A DNA stretch of 64,000 nt from Acetobacteraceae bacterium (GCA_024280945.1 JAMXLO010000129.1:32154-96153); one strand, 5' to 3'; shown: positions 8,190-17,002, counted from the stretch's first letter. Made by a program: numbers and translations. The notes: generated by a model not told the origin, from the sequence alone.

Positions 8190-8855
8190 ATGAGCGATAC
8201 TCTTCAGCGCCGCCACCACGGCCCGCACACCGCGCCCGCGCTGGACGCGGAGGCCGTGCGGACCGCGTATCGCCGATGGGCCGGCGTCTACGACGCGGTG
8301 TTCGGCGGCATCTTTCTTACCGCGCGCCGCCGCGCGGTCGCCCTGGTCAATCGCCTGCCCGGGCGTGACGTCCTGGAGGTCGGCGTCGGCACCGGACTGG
8401 CACTGCCGCACTACGACCCGAAGCGGCGAATCACCGGCATCGACCTCTCGGCAGAGATGTTGGCGCAGGCACGCAAGCGAGTTGCCAACCGTCGTCTCAG
8501 CAATGTGGTCGCGCTGCGCGAGATGGATGCAGAGGCCACGGACTTCGAGGACAATTCATTCGACACGGCGGTCGCGATGTTCGTCGCCTCGGTCGTGCCG
8601 AACCCTCGTCAGCTGCTTACGGAGATGCGACGCCTGGTGCGCCCCGGCGGCAACCTGCTGTTCATCAGTCACTTCGCCGCTGAGAAGGGGCCACGCTGGT
8701 GGATTGAACGCGGCCTGGCGCCCGCTGCACATGCCCTTGGGTGGCACCCCGACTTCCGGGCCGACATGCTTTTCGAACCAGACGACCTTGCCGACGTGCG
8801 AGCGGCCAGCGTTCCGCCACTCGGCATCTTTCAGCTGCTGCGCCTGGAAGTTTAG
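8190..8855 (+). CDS. pmtA: Phosphatidylethanolamine N-methyltransferase, Rhodobacter type
   Basis: This 221-aa SAM-dependent enzyme resembles UbiE/PmtA. The N-terminal RTAYRRWAGVYDAVFGGIF is typical of the Rhodobacter PmtA group. The SAM loop is VLEVGVGTG (61-69) with acidic Asp85 in GIDLSAEM. LVRPGGNLLFISHF is the late strand and LLRLEV the C-terminus. It would make phosphatidylcholine by three methylations at the inner membrane. The ATG at 8190 follows GGGAGGT at a long spacing; an in-frame ATG at 8163 has no ribosome binding site. Confidence 0.85.
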   Translation: MSDTLQRRHHGPHTAPALDAEAVRTAYRRWAGVYDAVFGGIFLTARRRAVALVNRLPGRDVLEVGVGTGLALPHYDPKRRITGIDLSAEMLAQARKRVANRRLSNVVALREMDAEATDFEDNSFDTAVAMFVASVVPNPRQLLTEMRRLVRPGGNLLFISHFAAEKGPRWWIERGLAPAAHALGWHPDFRADMLFEPDDLADVRAASVPPLGIFQLLRLEV

Positions 8856-8967
8856 GAGCGAATGAAGCCACCGCCCTGCGCCCTCCCTTGATCTCATGCA
8901 CGCGCTCCGGTACTCCACGGGCGAGAGCCGGCCCGGGGCGGGACCGGGGTTAGGGGACCGAAGCGGG

Positions 8968-9822
8968 ATGGATCGGGCGAAATCAGTGTGCCGGCGGCTG
9001 ATTGCCGGGATCATGCTGGCCGTCGGGCCGGGTGGCGCTGCGATGGCACAGGCTGTTGGAGCACCGCGGCCCTGGGAAATGGGCATGCAGCGCGGTTTCG
9101 GGCCGTTGAAGGACGAACAGATCTGGCTGCACGACATTGTTTTGGTGATCATTACGCTGATCACGCTCTTCGTCGGCGCGCTGCTGGTGTGGGTGATGTG
9201 GCGCTACAACGCCAGGCGCAACCCGGTGCCCAGCCGCACGTCGCACAACACGGTGATCGAAGTTCTGTGGACCGTCATTCCGGTGCTGATCCTGGTTGGG
9301 ATCGCCATTCCGTCGTTCCGCCTGGTGTATTTCCTGGATCGGACGCGTGATGCCGATCTGACGATCAAGGTGACCGGACATCAGTGGTACTGGGAGTACA
9401 CATATCCCGATAACGGCAATATCGACTTCAGCAGCTACATCGTACCGGATGACCAACTGAAGCCTGGACAAATGCGACTGCTGACGGTCGACAATCCGCT
9501 GGTCGTGCCGGTCGGCAAGAACGTTCGTGTGCTGCAGACCAGCGGTGACGTGATCCATAGCTGGTTCATTCCATCAATCGGTATCCAGCGCTACGCTATC
9601 CCCGGCCGGACGATCGAGACCTGGTTCAAGGTCGATCAGCCGGGCACGTTCTATGGCCAGTGCAACCAGATCTGCGGTACCAATCACAGCCGCATGCCGA
9701 TCGTGGTGCGCGCCGTGCCGGAGAAAGAGTTCACCGCCTGGCTCGCGGAGGCGAAGACCAAGTTCTCGGATGCGGCGCAGCCGCAGCGTCGCGAGATCGC
9801 AGCGGCAGAGGTTCAGCACTGA
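8968..9822 (+). CDS. coxB: Cytochrome c oxidase subunit II
   Basis: This subunit takes electrons from cytochrome c at the periplasmic CuA site of aa3-type oxidase. The 284-aa form starting at the ATG 8968 has a signal peptide ending near GAAMAQ (28). Two membrane helices follow (about 55-78 and 97-117), then QWYWEYTYP (139-147). The CuA ligands are His197, Cys232, Cys236, His240 and Met243 in the QCNQICGTNHSRMP loop. No C-terminal heme domain is present. It heads the cox operon. Confidence 0.97.
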   Translation: MDRAKSVCRRLIAGIMLAVGPGGAAMAQAVGAPRPWEMGMQRGFGPLKDEQIWLHDIVLVIITLITLFVGALLVWVMWRYNARRNPVPSRTSHNTVIEVLWTVIPVLILVGIAIPSFRLVYFLDRTRDADLTIKVTGHQWYWEYTYPDNGNIDFSSYIVPDDQLKPGQMRLLTVDNPLVVPVGKNVRVLQTSGDVIHSWFIPSIGIQRYAIPGRTIETWFKVDQPGTFYGQCNQICGTNHSRMPIVVRAVPEKEFTAWLAEAKTKFSDAAQPQRREIAAAEVQH

Positions 9823-9854
9823 CTGCGGTCGGTGCGTGAAGGAGAGACTGAACG

Positions 9855-11447
9855 ATGTCGGCAACCACCCACGACCACGCTCACGGCCACGAAGATCATA
9901 AGCCCGCCTTCCTGGTGCGCTGGTTGTGCAGCACGAACCACAAGGACATCGGCACGCTGTACCTGAGCTTTGCCGTGGTCGGCGGCCTGGTCGGCGGGAT
10001 TCTGTCCGAGATCATGCGGGCCCAGCTGAACTTCCCGGGAAACCACGTCGTCGCCGACGGTCAGACGTGGAACACGATCATCACCTCGCATGGGCTGCTG
10101 ATGATCTTCTTCTCGGTCATGCCGGCGCTGATCGGCGGGTTCGGCAACTGGTTCATTCCGCTCATGATCGGTTCGCCGGACATGGCGTTTCCGCGGCTGA
10201 ACAACATCAGCTTCTGGCTGCTTCCGCCGGCGTTCATCCTGATCATAATCGGCCTGTTCATGGGCGAATCGGGCTCCGGCTGGACGCTGTATCCGCCGCT
10301 GTCGAACCAGACCTACGAAACCGGCATGGGGATGGACTGCACGCTGTTCGCGCTCCATCTCGCCGGTGCAAGTTCGCTGCTGGGCGCGATCAACTTCATC
10401 ACCACGATCTTCAACATGCGCGCGCCTGGAATGACCCTGCACAAGATGCCGCTGTTCATCTGGGCGATGCTGGTCACCGCGTTCCTGCTGCTGCTGTCGA
10501 TCCCGGTGCTGGCCGGCGCGATCACCATGCTGATCTGCGATCGCAACTTCGGCACCGCCTTCTTCGATCCCACGGGCGGCGGCGACCCGGTGCTGTTCCA
10601 GCACCTGTTCTGGTTCTTCGGTCACCCTGAAGTCTACATCATGATCGTGCCGGGTTTCGGCATCATCAGCCACGTGATCTCCACCTTCAGCCGCAAGCCG
10701 ATCTTCGGCTATCTCGGCATGGCATACGCCATGGTGGCGATCGGCGTGATCGGTTTTGTGGTGTGGGCTCACCACATGTTCGTCTCAGGCATCGACGTCG
10801 ACACGCGTGCCTACTTCATGGCGGCGACGATGGTCATCGCGGTGCCCACGGGCATCAAGATCTTCTCCTGGATCGCCACGATGTGGGGCGGCTCTGTGGA
10901 GCTGAAAACGCCGATGCTGTGGGCGGTGGGCTTCCTGTTCGTCTTCACCATCGGCGGTGTCACCGGCGTGGTGCTGGCGAATGCAGGCATCGACGAGATC
11001 GTGCACAACACCTATTACGTGGTGGCGCACTTCCACTACGTGCTGTCACTCGGGGCCGTGTTCTCGATCTTTGCCGGCTTCTACTACTGGATCGGCAAGA
11101 TGTCGGGCCACCAGTACCCGGAATTCTGGGGCAAGGTGCACTTCTGGCTGACATTCATCGGCGTCAACCTGACATTCTTCCCGCAGCACTTCCTGGGCCT
11201 GTCCGGTATGCCGCGCCGGTATCCCGATTATCCGGAGGCCTTCGCCGGATGGAACTTCGTGTCTTCGATAGGCGCGTATATCGGCGGCGTCGCTCTGCTG
11301 GTGTTCTTCTATGTGCTCTATCGCACCTTCACCTCCAGAGAGCCGGTCCCTGCCAACTATTGGGGCGAGGGGGCGACCACTCTCGAATGGACACTACCTT
11401 CGCCGCCGCCGTACCACACCTTCGCGGAACTGCCGCGCTTTCGCTGA
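9855..11447 (+). CDS. coxA: Cytochrome c oxidase subunit I
   Basis: This 530-aa, 12-helix subunit houses heme a, heme a3 and CuB and reduces oxygen while pumping protons. Heme a ligands are His79 and His394, the heme a3 ligand is His392, and CuB ligands are His257, His306 and His307. The GHPEVY motif (256-261) supplies both the proton-channel glutamate and the cross-linked tyrosine, placing it in the A1 class. The N-terminus is histidine/aspartate rich. It lies 32 nt after coxB. Confidence 0.98.
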   Translation: MSATTHDHAHGHEDHKPAFLVRWLCSTNHKDIGTLYLSFAVVGGLVGGILSEIMRAQLNFPGNHVVADGQTWNTIITSHGLLMIFFSVMPALIGGFGNWFIPLMIGSPDMAFPRLNNISFWLLPPAFILIIIGLFMGESGSGWTLYPPLSNQTYETGMGMDCTLFALHLAGASSLLGAINFITTIFNMRAPGMTLHKMPLFIWAMLVTAFLLLLSIPVLAGAITMLICDRNFGTAFFDPTGGGDPVLFQHLFWFFGHPEVYIMIVPGFGIISHVISTFSRKPIFGYLGMAYAMVAIGVIGFVVWAHHMFVSGIDVDTRAYFMAATMVIAVPTGIKIFSWIATMWGGSVELKTPMLWAVGFLFVFTIGGVTGVVLANAGIDEIVHNTYYVVAHFHYVLSLGAVFSIFAGFYYWIGKMSGHQYPEFWGKVHFWLTFIGVNLTFFPQHFLGLSGMPRRYPDYPEAFAGWNFVSSIGAYIGGVALLVFFYVLYRTFTSREPVPANYWGEGATTLEWTLPSPPPYHTFAELPRFR

Positions 11448-11460
11448 TGGCCGGCGCAAC

Positions 11461-11490
11461 GGGGACCCAATCGAGGGTCGATTGGGACCC
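11461..11490. repeat. Palindromic extragenic repeat, GGGACCCAATCGA family
   Basis: CCCAATCGA (11466-11474) and TCGATTGGG (11478-11486) are perfect arms around GGG, flanked by GGGGA and ACCC so the stem almost extends by three more pairs. It lies just after the coxA stop. Related palindromes occur at 14161-14225 and 32909-32931. Confidence 0.65.
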
Positions 11491-11547
11491 GCCCCGGCCA
11501 TGACCACCGGGACGAGCCCGGTGGCAAGCTAGGAGGATCGGGCTTTG

Positions 11548-11586
11548 CCCGACGTATATGCCCGAGGTATATGCCCGAGGTATATG
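11548..11586 (+). repeat. Three tandem 13-bp repeats, CCCGA(C/G)GTATATG, directly before ctaB
   Basis: Units lie at 11548-11560 (CCCGACGTATATG), 11561-11573 and 11574-11586 (both CCCGAGGTATATG). The two later units carry GAGG followed by an ATG three bases later. The true ctaB ATG at 11588 is 7 nt after the last GAGG. The ATGs at 11558 and 11571 open short frames of 9 and 6 codons that stop at or on the ctaB start. Confidence 0.8.
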
Positions 11587-11587
11587 A

Positions 11588-12496
11588 ATGAGTGAGGCGG
11601 TCACAACCCAGACGGCCGAACTCAGCGACTGGATCGCGCTGCTGAAGCCACGGGTGATGACGCTGGTGGTCTTCACCGGCGTCATCGGCCTGCTGATTGC
11701 TCCTGGCCACCTGAACCCCGTGCTGGCGATCACCGCGGTGCTGTGCATCGCAGTGGCGGCAGGAGCCTGTGGTGCGATCAACATGTGGTATGATCGGGAT
11801 ATCGACGCCGTCATGCGTCGAACGCGCAACCGGCCCATCCCGGCAGGACGCATCGACCCCGGCGCCGCACTCGGATTTGGCGTGACCTTGGCGGCTGGCT
11901 CGGTGATCCTGATGGGGCTGGCTGTGAACCTTGCCGCCGCGTCGGTCCTGGCGCTGTCGATCGCATTCTATGTGTTTGTCTATACGATCTGGTTGAAGCG
12001 GCGGACCCCGCAGAACATCGTCATCGGCGGCGCGGCCGGCGCTTTCCCACCAGTGATCGGCTGGGCAGCCGTGACCGGATCGGTGGATCTCTTGCCGCTC
12101 GTGCTGTTCGCCATCGTGTTCTTCTGGACACCGCCGCATTTCTGGTCACTGGCGCTGTTCGCCAATGCCGACTACCAGCGCGCCGGCGTCCCCATGCTGC
12201 CGGTGGTCGCCGGCGCCAGGGAAACGCGACGACAGATCGTCATCTACACGCTGTTGCTCGTGCCGCTGTCGCTGGTTCCCTGGATCATCGGGTTTTCAGG
12301 CTTGGCCTATGGCCTCGCGGCACTGGTTCTGGGCGGCGGCTTCGTTGCCTCGGTCTGGCGCGTTGCTGCCGACCGGCAGGATGCCTCGGGCATCAGTCTG
12401 ACCAACGACGCACCGGCACGGGCGGCTTTCAAATACTCCATCCTCTACCTGTTCGGACTGTTCGCCGCGATCGCCGTCGATCGGTTTGCCGGGTAA
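11588..12496 (+). CDS. ctaB: Protoheme IX farnesyltransferase (heme O synthase)
   Basis: This polytopic inner-membrane prenyltransferase converts heme B to heme O, the precursor of heme A for the oxidase encoded around it. It has 302 aa with about nine hydrophobic segments. The prenyl-diphosphate/Mg site is NMWYDRDIDAVMRRT (Asp69, Asp71, Asp73), followed by NRPIPAG. The second acidic region falls near DYQRAGVPMLP. Translation starts directly after the three tandem 13-bp repeats. Confidence 0.96.
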   Translation: MSEAVTTQTAELSDWIALLKPRVMTLVVFTGVIGLLIAPGHLNPVLAITAVLCIAVAAGACGAINMWYDRDIDAVMRRTRNRPIPAGRIDPGAALGFGVTLAAGSVILMGLAVNLAAASVLALSIAFYVFVYTIWLKRRTPQNIVIGGAAGAFPPVIGWAAVTGSVDLLPLVLFAIVFFWTPPHFWSLALFANADYQRAGVPMLPVVAGARETRRQIVIYTLLLVPLSLVPWIIGFSGLAYGLAALVLGGGFVASVWRVAADRQDASGISLTNDAPARAAFKYSILYLFGLFAAIAVDRFAG

Positions 12497-12503
12497 CCTG
12501 ATC

Positions 12504-12626
12504 ATGGCGCTCGATCCCGACGACATGCGCCGCCGCCGCGCGCGAAACTGGGCAATGCTCCTGGTGCTCGTGATCCTGTGCGCGCTGTTCTATGCTATCA
12601 CCATCGTCAAGATGACCAAGTCTTAA
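12504..12626 (+). CDS. 40-aa single-span membrane protein of the cox operon (CoxF-like)
   Basis: ATG 12504 to TAA 12624-12626 encodes a 40-residue protein. It has an acidic-then-arginine-rich start (MALDPDDMRRRRARN), one membrane helix WAMLLVLVILCALFYAITIV, and a short basic tail KMTKS. Small proteins of this shape stand between ctaB and ctaG in many alphaproteobacterial cox operons, and are often missed by gene callers. The positive-inside rule puts the N-terminus in the cytoplasm. It ends 3 nt before the ctaG start. Its role in oxidase assembly is inferred from position. Confidence 0.8.
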   Translation: MALDPDDMRRRRARNWAMLLVLVILCALFYAITIVKMTKS

Positions 12627-12629
12627 GCC

Positions 12630-13223
12630 ATGCGCACCAGCAATCGTACCATCGGCATCGCGCTCACCGGCATCATCGTGGGCATGGTGGGGCTGTCGTT
12701 CGCCTCGGTGCCGCTTTACCGAATGTTCTGTGCCGTCACCGGCTACGGCGGCACGCCGCAGATCGGCAAGCAAGAGGCGCCGGGAGCCACGCGCGGATTG
12801 ATCACCGTGCGCTTCAACGCCAACACCAATGCCAACCTGCCGTGGGACTTCCGTCCGGAGCAGGAGGAGATACGCCTGCCACTCGGAGACCAGAGCCTCG
12901 CTTACTACACGGCGCGCAACAGGTCCGGTGCGCCGGTGACCGGGGTCGCGCTGTACAATGTGACGCCGGACAAAGTCGGCAAGTATTTCCACAAGACTGC
13001 CTGTTTCTGCTTCAATCAGCAGACGCTGGCGCCGGGTCAAAAGGCAGACTTTCCGCTCAGCTTCTGGGTCGATCCTGCGATCGCCAAGGACCCGGACACA
13101 GCGGACGTCCACACGATCACGCTGTCCTATACGTTCTTCCGCTCACTCGACGACGCGGAAAAATCCGGCGCCCTGGCACAGGCTGGCCCGCATGTCGGGC
13201 CGCTGACACGCCAGACCCCTTGA
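12630..13223 (+). CDS. ctaG: Cytochrome c oxidase assembly protein CtaG/Cox11
   Basis: Cox11 delivers copper to the CuB site of subunit I. The 197-aa protein has one N-terminal membrane helix (about 8-27) ending SFASVPLYRMFC with Cys34. A periplasmic immunoglobulin-like domain carries the copper-binding pair Cys125/Cys127 in KTACFCFNQQ. The start follows the 40-aa ORF stop by 3 nt, suggesting coupled translation. Length and motifs are complete. Confidence 0.96.
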   Translation: MRTSNRTIGIALTGIIVGMVGLSFASVPLYRMFCAVTGYGGTPQIGKQEAPGATRGLITVRFNANTNANLPWDFRPEQEEIRLPLGDQSLAYYTARNRSGAPVTGVALYNVTPDKVGKYFHKTACFCFNQQTLAPGQKADFPLSFWVDPAIAKDPDTADVHTITLSYTFFRSLDDAEKSGALAQAGPHVGPLTRQTP

Positions 13224-13277
13224 ACACCCCGATGATTTCGCGATGATGCGCGCGCAGCTTCCTGGGACCGGTTTGGC

Positions 13278-14132
13278 ATGAGCGACTCGCACGGCGATCT
13301 GACGATCGAGAATTCGGGGCTGCATCAGCCATACCATCTGGTCGATCCGAGCCCCTGGCCGATCGTTGGCGCGATCGGTGGATTCCTGCTGGTACTGGGC
13401 ATCATCTTCGCTGCGCATTTCGCCAGCTACATCATACTGGTCATTGGCACCGTCGTGGTGCTTACCACCATGTTCTTCTGGTGGCGCGACGTCATCCGCG
13501 AGAGCCGCACCCCTGGACTGCACACACCTGTGGTGCGGCTGGGACTGCGCTACGGGATGCTGTTCTTCATCTCATCGGAGGTGATGTTCTTCGTCGCGTT
13601 CTTCTGGGCATTCTTCAACTTCGCGATTTTTCCCGAGACTCAGGGCAACGGACAGACGGTTTGGCCACCCTCGGACATCCGAACGTTCGACCCGTTCCAC
13701 GTGCCGATCCTCAACACGATGATCCTGCTGTTGTCGGGGACGACGATCACCTGGGCGCATCACGGCCTGTTGGCGCGCGATAAGAAGACCCTGGTGCTCG
13801 GCCTCGGTCTGACCGTCCTGCTCGGGCTCAGCTTCACGCTCTGTCAGGCAATCGAATACTCGGACGCGCCGTTCAAGTTCGTCGGCGGCGGCATCTATCC
13901 GTCTACCTTCTTCCTGGCGACCGGCTTCCACGGCTTCCATGTCATCGTCGGCACCTGCTTCCTGATCGTCTGTTGGTTCCGCGCCCGCGCCGGGCACTTC
14001 ACGCCGGAACGTCATTTTGGCTTCGAGGCCGCCGCCTGGTATTGGCACTTCGTCGACGTGGTGTGGCTGTTCCTGTTCACCTGCATCTACTGGTGGGGTG
14101 CGAGCGCGGTCACTGCCAACGTCACTCCCTAG
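13278..14132 (+). CDS. coxC: Cytochrome c oxidase subunit III
   Basis: This is a seven-helix core subunit that stabilises subunit I and shapes its oxygen/proton entry. It has 284 aa, with the N-terminal YHLVDPSPWPIVGA, FFWWRDVIRES, the helix III motif MLFFISSEVMFFVAFFWAFF, and the C-terminal FHGFHVIVGT and AAWYWHFVDVVWLFLF runs, all diagnostic. The stop codon lies inside the first arm of a large inverted repeat. Confidence 0.97.
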   Translation: MSDSHGDLTIENSGLHQPYHLVDPSPWPIVGAIGGFLLVLGIIFAAHFASYIILVIGTVVVLTTMFFWWRDVIRESRTPGLHTPVVRLGLRYGMLFFISSEVMFFVAFFWAFFNFAIFPETQGNGQTVWPPSDIRTFDPFHVPILNTMILLLSGTTITWAHHGLLARDKKTLVLGLGLTVLLGLSFTLCQAIEYSDAPFKFVGGGIYPSTFFLATGFHGFHVIVGTCFLIVCWFRARAGHFTPERHFGFEAAAWYWHFVDVVWLFLFTCIYWWGASAVTANVTP

Positions 14133-14248
14133 CCCGTGATCGGCCGAGGCGGAATCGGGCTCCCAATCGACGCGTCCGGGACCCCATCGAACGCGGTTCG
14201 ATGGGAACCCGGGATTGGGGACCCGTCAGAGGCCGTGGATCACGGGCT
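14131..14248. repeat. Nested inverted repeat between coxC and the DUF983 gene
   Basis: The outer arms AGCCCGTGATC (14131-14141) and GATCACGGGCT (14238-14248) are perfect complements. The inner arms CCCATCGAAC (14183-14192) and GTTCGATGGG (14196-14205) enclose GCG. Between them are partly complementary CTCCCAATCGA and GGGATTGGGGACC segments. The whole 118-nt tract can fold as one long interrupted stem. The first arm starts within the coxC stop codon. Confidence 0.75.
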
Positions 14249-14309
14249 CGAATATCAGACAAGACCGTTAGCGGGCTGCGAAGTAAGCCCGGCAACGGTC
14301 TAGCGGCCG

Positions 14310-14669
14310 GTGCCGCAAACGGCACCTTCGCTGCTGCACGTGGCACTGGCTGGCCGCTGCCCTCGCTGCGGGCAGGGCCGGTTGTTCCGCGGCCTCCTGG
14401 ACGTGCGGGATCAATGCGAGGTCTGCGGGCTCGACCTGCGTGCGCATGACGCAGGCGATGGCGCGGCCGTCGGGGTGATCCTGCTGCTCGGCGCCATCGT
14501 GGTGGTGCTGGCATTTTGGGTGGAGTTCCATTTCGCGCCGCCATTCTGGGTGCATGCGGTGTTATGGCCGGTGGTGACGTTGCCCTCGGCCGTGCTGCTG
14601 ATGCGGCCGGCAAAGGCTGCTCTGGTCGCGCTGCAGTTCCGGCATCGGGCGACCGAGATGGGGCTGTGA
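14310..14669 (+). CDS. DUF983 family membrane protein
   Basis: This is a 119-aa protein with two CxxC pairs near the N-terminus (CPRCG at 17-21 and CEVCG at 36-40) followed by two membrane helices (about 54-72 and 80-98). DUF983 genes sit between coxC and surf1 in alphaproteobacterial oxidase operons and are presumed to aid cofactor assembly; the biochemical role is not known to me. The GTG start has a weak ribosome binding site and lies after the long inverted repeat. Confidence 0.85.
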   Translation: MPQTAPSLLHVALAGRCPRCGQGRLFRGLLDVRDQCEVCGLDLRAHDAGDGAAVGVILLLGAIVVVLAFWVEFHFAPPFWVHAVLWPVVTLPSAVLLMRPAKAALVALQFRHRATEMGL

Positions 14670-14673
14670 CGGC

Positions 14674-15444
14674 ATGACCACGAAGCTGCGGCGGCTGCTG
14701 TGGCCGGGCGTGACGGCATCGGCCATGCTTGCAGTGTTGCTGGCGCTCGGTACCTGGCAGGTGGAGCGCCTGCACTGGAAGCGCCAACTTCTGGCGCAGA
14801 TCGCGCGTGCCGAGGCTGCGCCGGCGATCCCTCTGCCGGCCGATCCGCAGCCGTTCACCAAGGTGCAGGTGACCGGCGAGTTGCGCGAGGATCTCGCCGC
14901 ATTCTACGGCGCCCAGGTGCGCGATACGCTCGGAGGGACGCAACTCGGCACCCAGCTTATCGTGCCGCTACAGCGCGCGCAGGATGGCACGGTCCTGGTC
15001 GACCTGGGTTGGGTGCCCAACAAGCGCCTGCAGCCGCTGGGGCTGGCGGAAGGGGATGTGACGCTGCAGGGCTATGTCCGGCCAAGCGAAAAGCCTGGCC
15101 TGTTCAGTGTTTCCGACGATCGTGCGGCACGGCAGTTCTTCACGTTGAGCACATCCGCGATCGGGGCGGCACTGGGCCTGCACGATGTCGCGCCGTTCGT
15201 TCTGGTGGCGATGGGACAGGCGCCGGCGCAGGGCTATCCGGAGCCCGCGCAGCATCTGCCACGACCGCCAAACAACCATCTGTCGTATGCGATCACCTGG
15301 TACGGGCTCGCAGCAGGCCTGCTGCTGATCTTCGGGCTATGGACAAGAGAGGTGCTGACCACCGGGTCAGGCCCGGTGGCAGGCCCCGGGTCAGGCCCGG
15401 TGGCAGGCCATGGGGGCCGGGCTGACGCCCGGGATTACGAATGA
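14674..15444 (+). CDS. surf1: SURF1 family cytochrome oxidase biogenesis protein
   Basis: SURF1 proteins help insert heme a into subunit I. The 256-aa protein has two membrane helices bracketing a periplasmic domain, with the N-terminal LALGTWQVERLHWK and the C-terminal NNHLSYAITWYGLAAGLLLIFGLW, both signature motifs. After the last helix the reading frame passes through an exact tandem 24-bp repeat, giving a GSGPVAG-PGSGPVAG tail unlike normal SURF1. The stop overlaps the next start (ATGA). Confidence 0.93.
   Translation: MTTKLRRLLWPGVTASAMLAVLLALGTWQVERLHWKRQLLAQIARAEAAPAIPLPADPQPFTKVQVTGELREDLAAFYGAQVRDTLGGTQLGTQLIVPLQRAQDGTVLVDLGWVPNKRLQPLGLAEGDVTLQGYVRPSEKPGLFSVSDDRAARQFFTLSTSAIGAALGLHDVAPFVLVAMGQAPAQGYPEPAQHLPRPPNNHLSYAITWYGLAAGLLLIFGLWTREVLTTGSGPVAGPGSGPVAGHGGRADARDYE
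15362..15409 (+). repeat. Exact tandem 24-bp repeat inside the surf1 3' end
   Basis: The same 24-base unit beginning CCGGGTCAGG and ending GTGGCAGGCC occupies 15362-15385 and 15386-15409. As 24 is a multiple of three, the frame is kept and each unit adds eight residues. The unit contains a GGGTCAGGCCC palindrome resembling the dispersed repeats of this genome, so a repeat element seems to have been captured by the gene end. Confidence 0.85.
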
Positions 15445-16928
15445 CTGCCTATGACCGTCTCGCCGCCCGCTTTGCCCGCATGGCGACCCTCGGCGAGGCG
15501 TCGTCCGTGCTGAGCTGGGATGCGGCGACAATGATGCCGACCGGCGGTGGCGTGGCACGCGGCGATCAGCTCGCGGTGCTGGCGGGCATGCAGCACACGC
15601 TGCTTGTGGCACCGGGCGTGGACGAGGACCTTGCCGAAGCGGAGGCGGCGGAAGAGACGGACGAATGGCGCACCGCCAACCTGCGCCTGATGCGGCACGC
15701 CTACACGCGTGCCACCGCGCTGCCGCCGGACCTGGTGGAGGCGGAGGCCCGGGCGAACTCCGCCTGCGAGAAGGTGTGGCGCGAAGCGCGCCGGTTGTCG
15801 GACTTCGCGATGGTCAGATCGCACCTCGAGGAGGTCGTGCATCTCGCCCGCGAAGCTGCCGCGGCTTTGGCATCGGCGTTGGATCTCGACCCGTACGACG
15901 CGCTGATGGATGGCTACCAGCGCGGGATGCGCACCACCGATGTCAGCCAGGTGTTCAGCGATTACCAGGCTTTTCTCCGCGAGGCACTTCCTCGTGCCGA
16001 GGAGCGACAGGCGCGCAATCCTGCGCCGCTGCGCCCAGCCGGGCCGTTTCCGATCGCTGTGCAAGAGGCATTGTGCCGTCGCATCGCCGAACGCCTGGGC
16101 CTGGATTTCGCACATGCGCGGCTGGACCGTTCTGCACATCCGTTCTCGGGCGGCACGCCGACCGATGTGCGAATCACCTCGCGCTACGATGAAGCAGACT
16201 TCACCCAGGCGGTGCTGGCGGTGGTGCACGAGACCGGGCACGCGCTCTATGAACGTGGCCTGCCATCTGCCTGGGCACGCCAGCCGGTGGGCGAGGCGGC
16301 CGGCATGGCTGCGCACGAGAGCCAGTCGCTGATCGTCGAAATGCAGGCCTGTCGCTCCGATGCGTTTCTCGCCTGGCTCGGTCCCGAGCTGCACGCGGCG
16401 TTCGGCGGCCAAGCCGTACCGTACGGGTCAGCCAATCTCGCCCGCATGTGGCGGCGGGTCGGGCGCAGCCTTATCCGCGTGGATGCCGACGAGATGACCT
16501 ACCCCGCGCACGTGATCCTGCGCTTCCAGTTGGAACAGGCGCTGGTGGCAGGATCGCTGACGGTGGCTGATCTGCCCGGCGCATGGAATGACGGATTTCA
16601 CTCGCTGCTGGGCATCGAGGTGCCAGACGACCGGCGCGGTTGCCTGCAGGATATCCACTGGTACGACGGTGCGTTCGGCTATTTCCCGAGTTACACGCTG
16701 GGAGCCATGGCGGCGGCGCAATTGATGGCCGCGGCACGCCGCAGCGTGCCCGGACTGGATGCCGCGCTGGAACGCGGGGACCTGGCACCGCTGCTAGGCT
16801 GGCTGCGCAGCAATGTCCATGGCAAGGCCAGCCTGCTCGAATTCAACGAATTGCTTTCGCAAGCCACAGGCAAGCCGCTCGACCCATCCGACTTCAAGGC
16901 GCACCTGGCTGCACGCTATCTGAGCTGA
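15441..16928 (+). CDS. Carboxypeptidase M32 (thermostable carboxypeptidase 1 family)
   Basis: This zinc metallocarboxypeptidase removes C-terminal residues from peptides in the cytoplasm. The 495-aa length is standard. The zinc motif HETGH is at 263-267 (VVHETGHALYERGLP) and the HESQS motif at 292-296 is the M32 signature. The DVRITSRY segment before HETGH and IHWYDGAFGYFPSYTLG toward the C-terminus are also family-specific. It overlaps surf1 by 4 nt, so it is part of the cox operon by position although unrelated in function. Confidence 0.95.
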   Translation: MTAYDRLAARFARMATLGEASSVLSWDAATMMPTGGGVARGDQLAVLAGMQHTLLVAPGVDEDLAEAEAAEETDEWRTANLRLMRHAYTRATALPPDLVEAEARANSACEKVWREARRLSDFAMVRSHLEEVVHLAREAAAALASALDLDPYDALMDGYQRGMRTTDVSQVFSDYQAFLREALPRAEERQARNPAPLRPAGPFPIAVQEALCRRIAERLGLDFAHARLDRSAHPFSGGTPTDVRITSRYDEADFTQAVLAVVHETGHALYERGLPSAWARQPVGEAAGMAAHESQSLIVEMQACRSDAFLAWLGPELHAAFGGQAVPYGSANLARMWRRVGRSLIRVDADEMTYPAHVILRFQLEQALVAGSLTVADLPGAWNDGFHSLLGIEVPDDRRGCLQDIHWYDGAFGYFPSYTLGAMAAAQLMAAARRSVPGLDAALERGDLAPLLGWLRSNVHGKASLLEFNELLSQATGKPLDPSDFKAHLAARYLS

Positions 16929-17002
16929 ATCCGCGGCCGTCGCCGCGCCCGCCGTCATTCTGAAGTGCTTGCCAAGTGCCGCTGAACCCAGCAGGAGACG
17001 CC

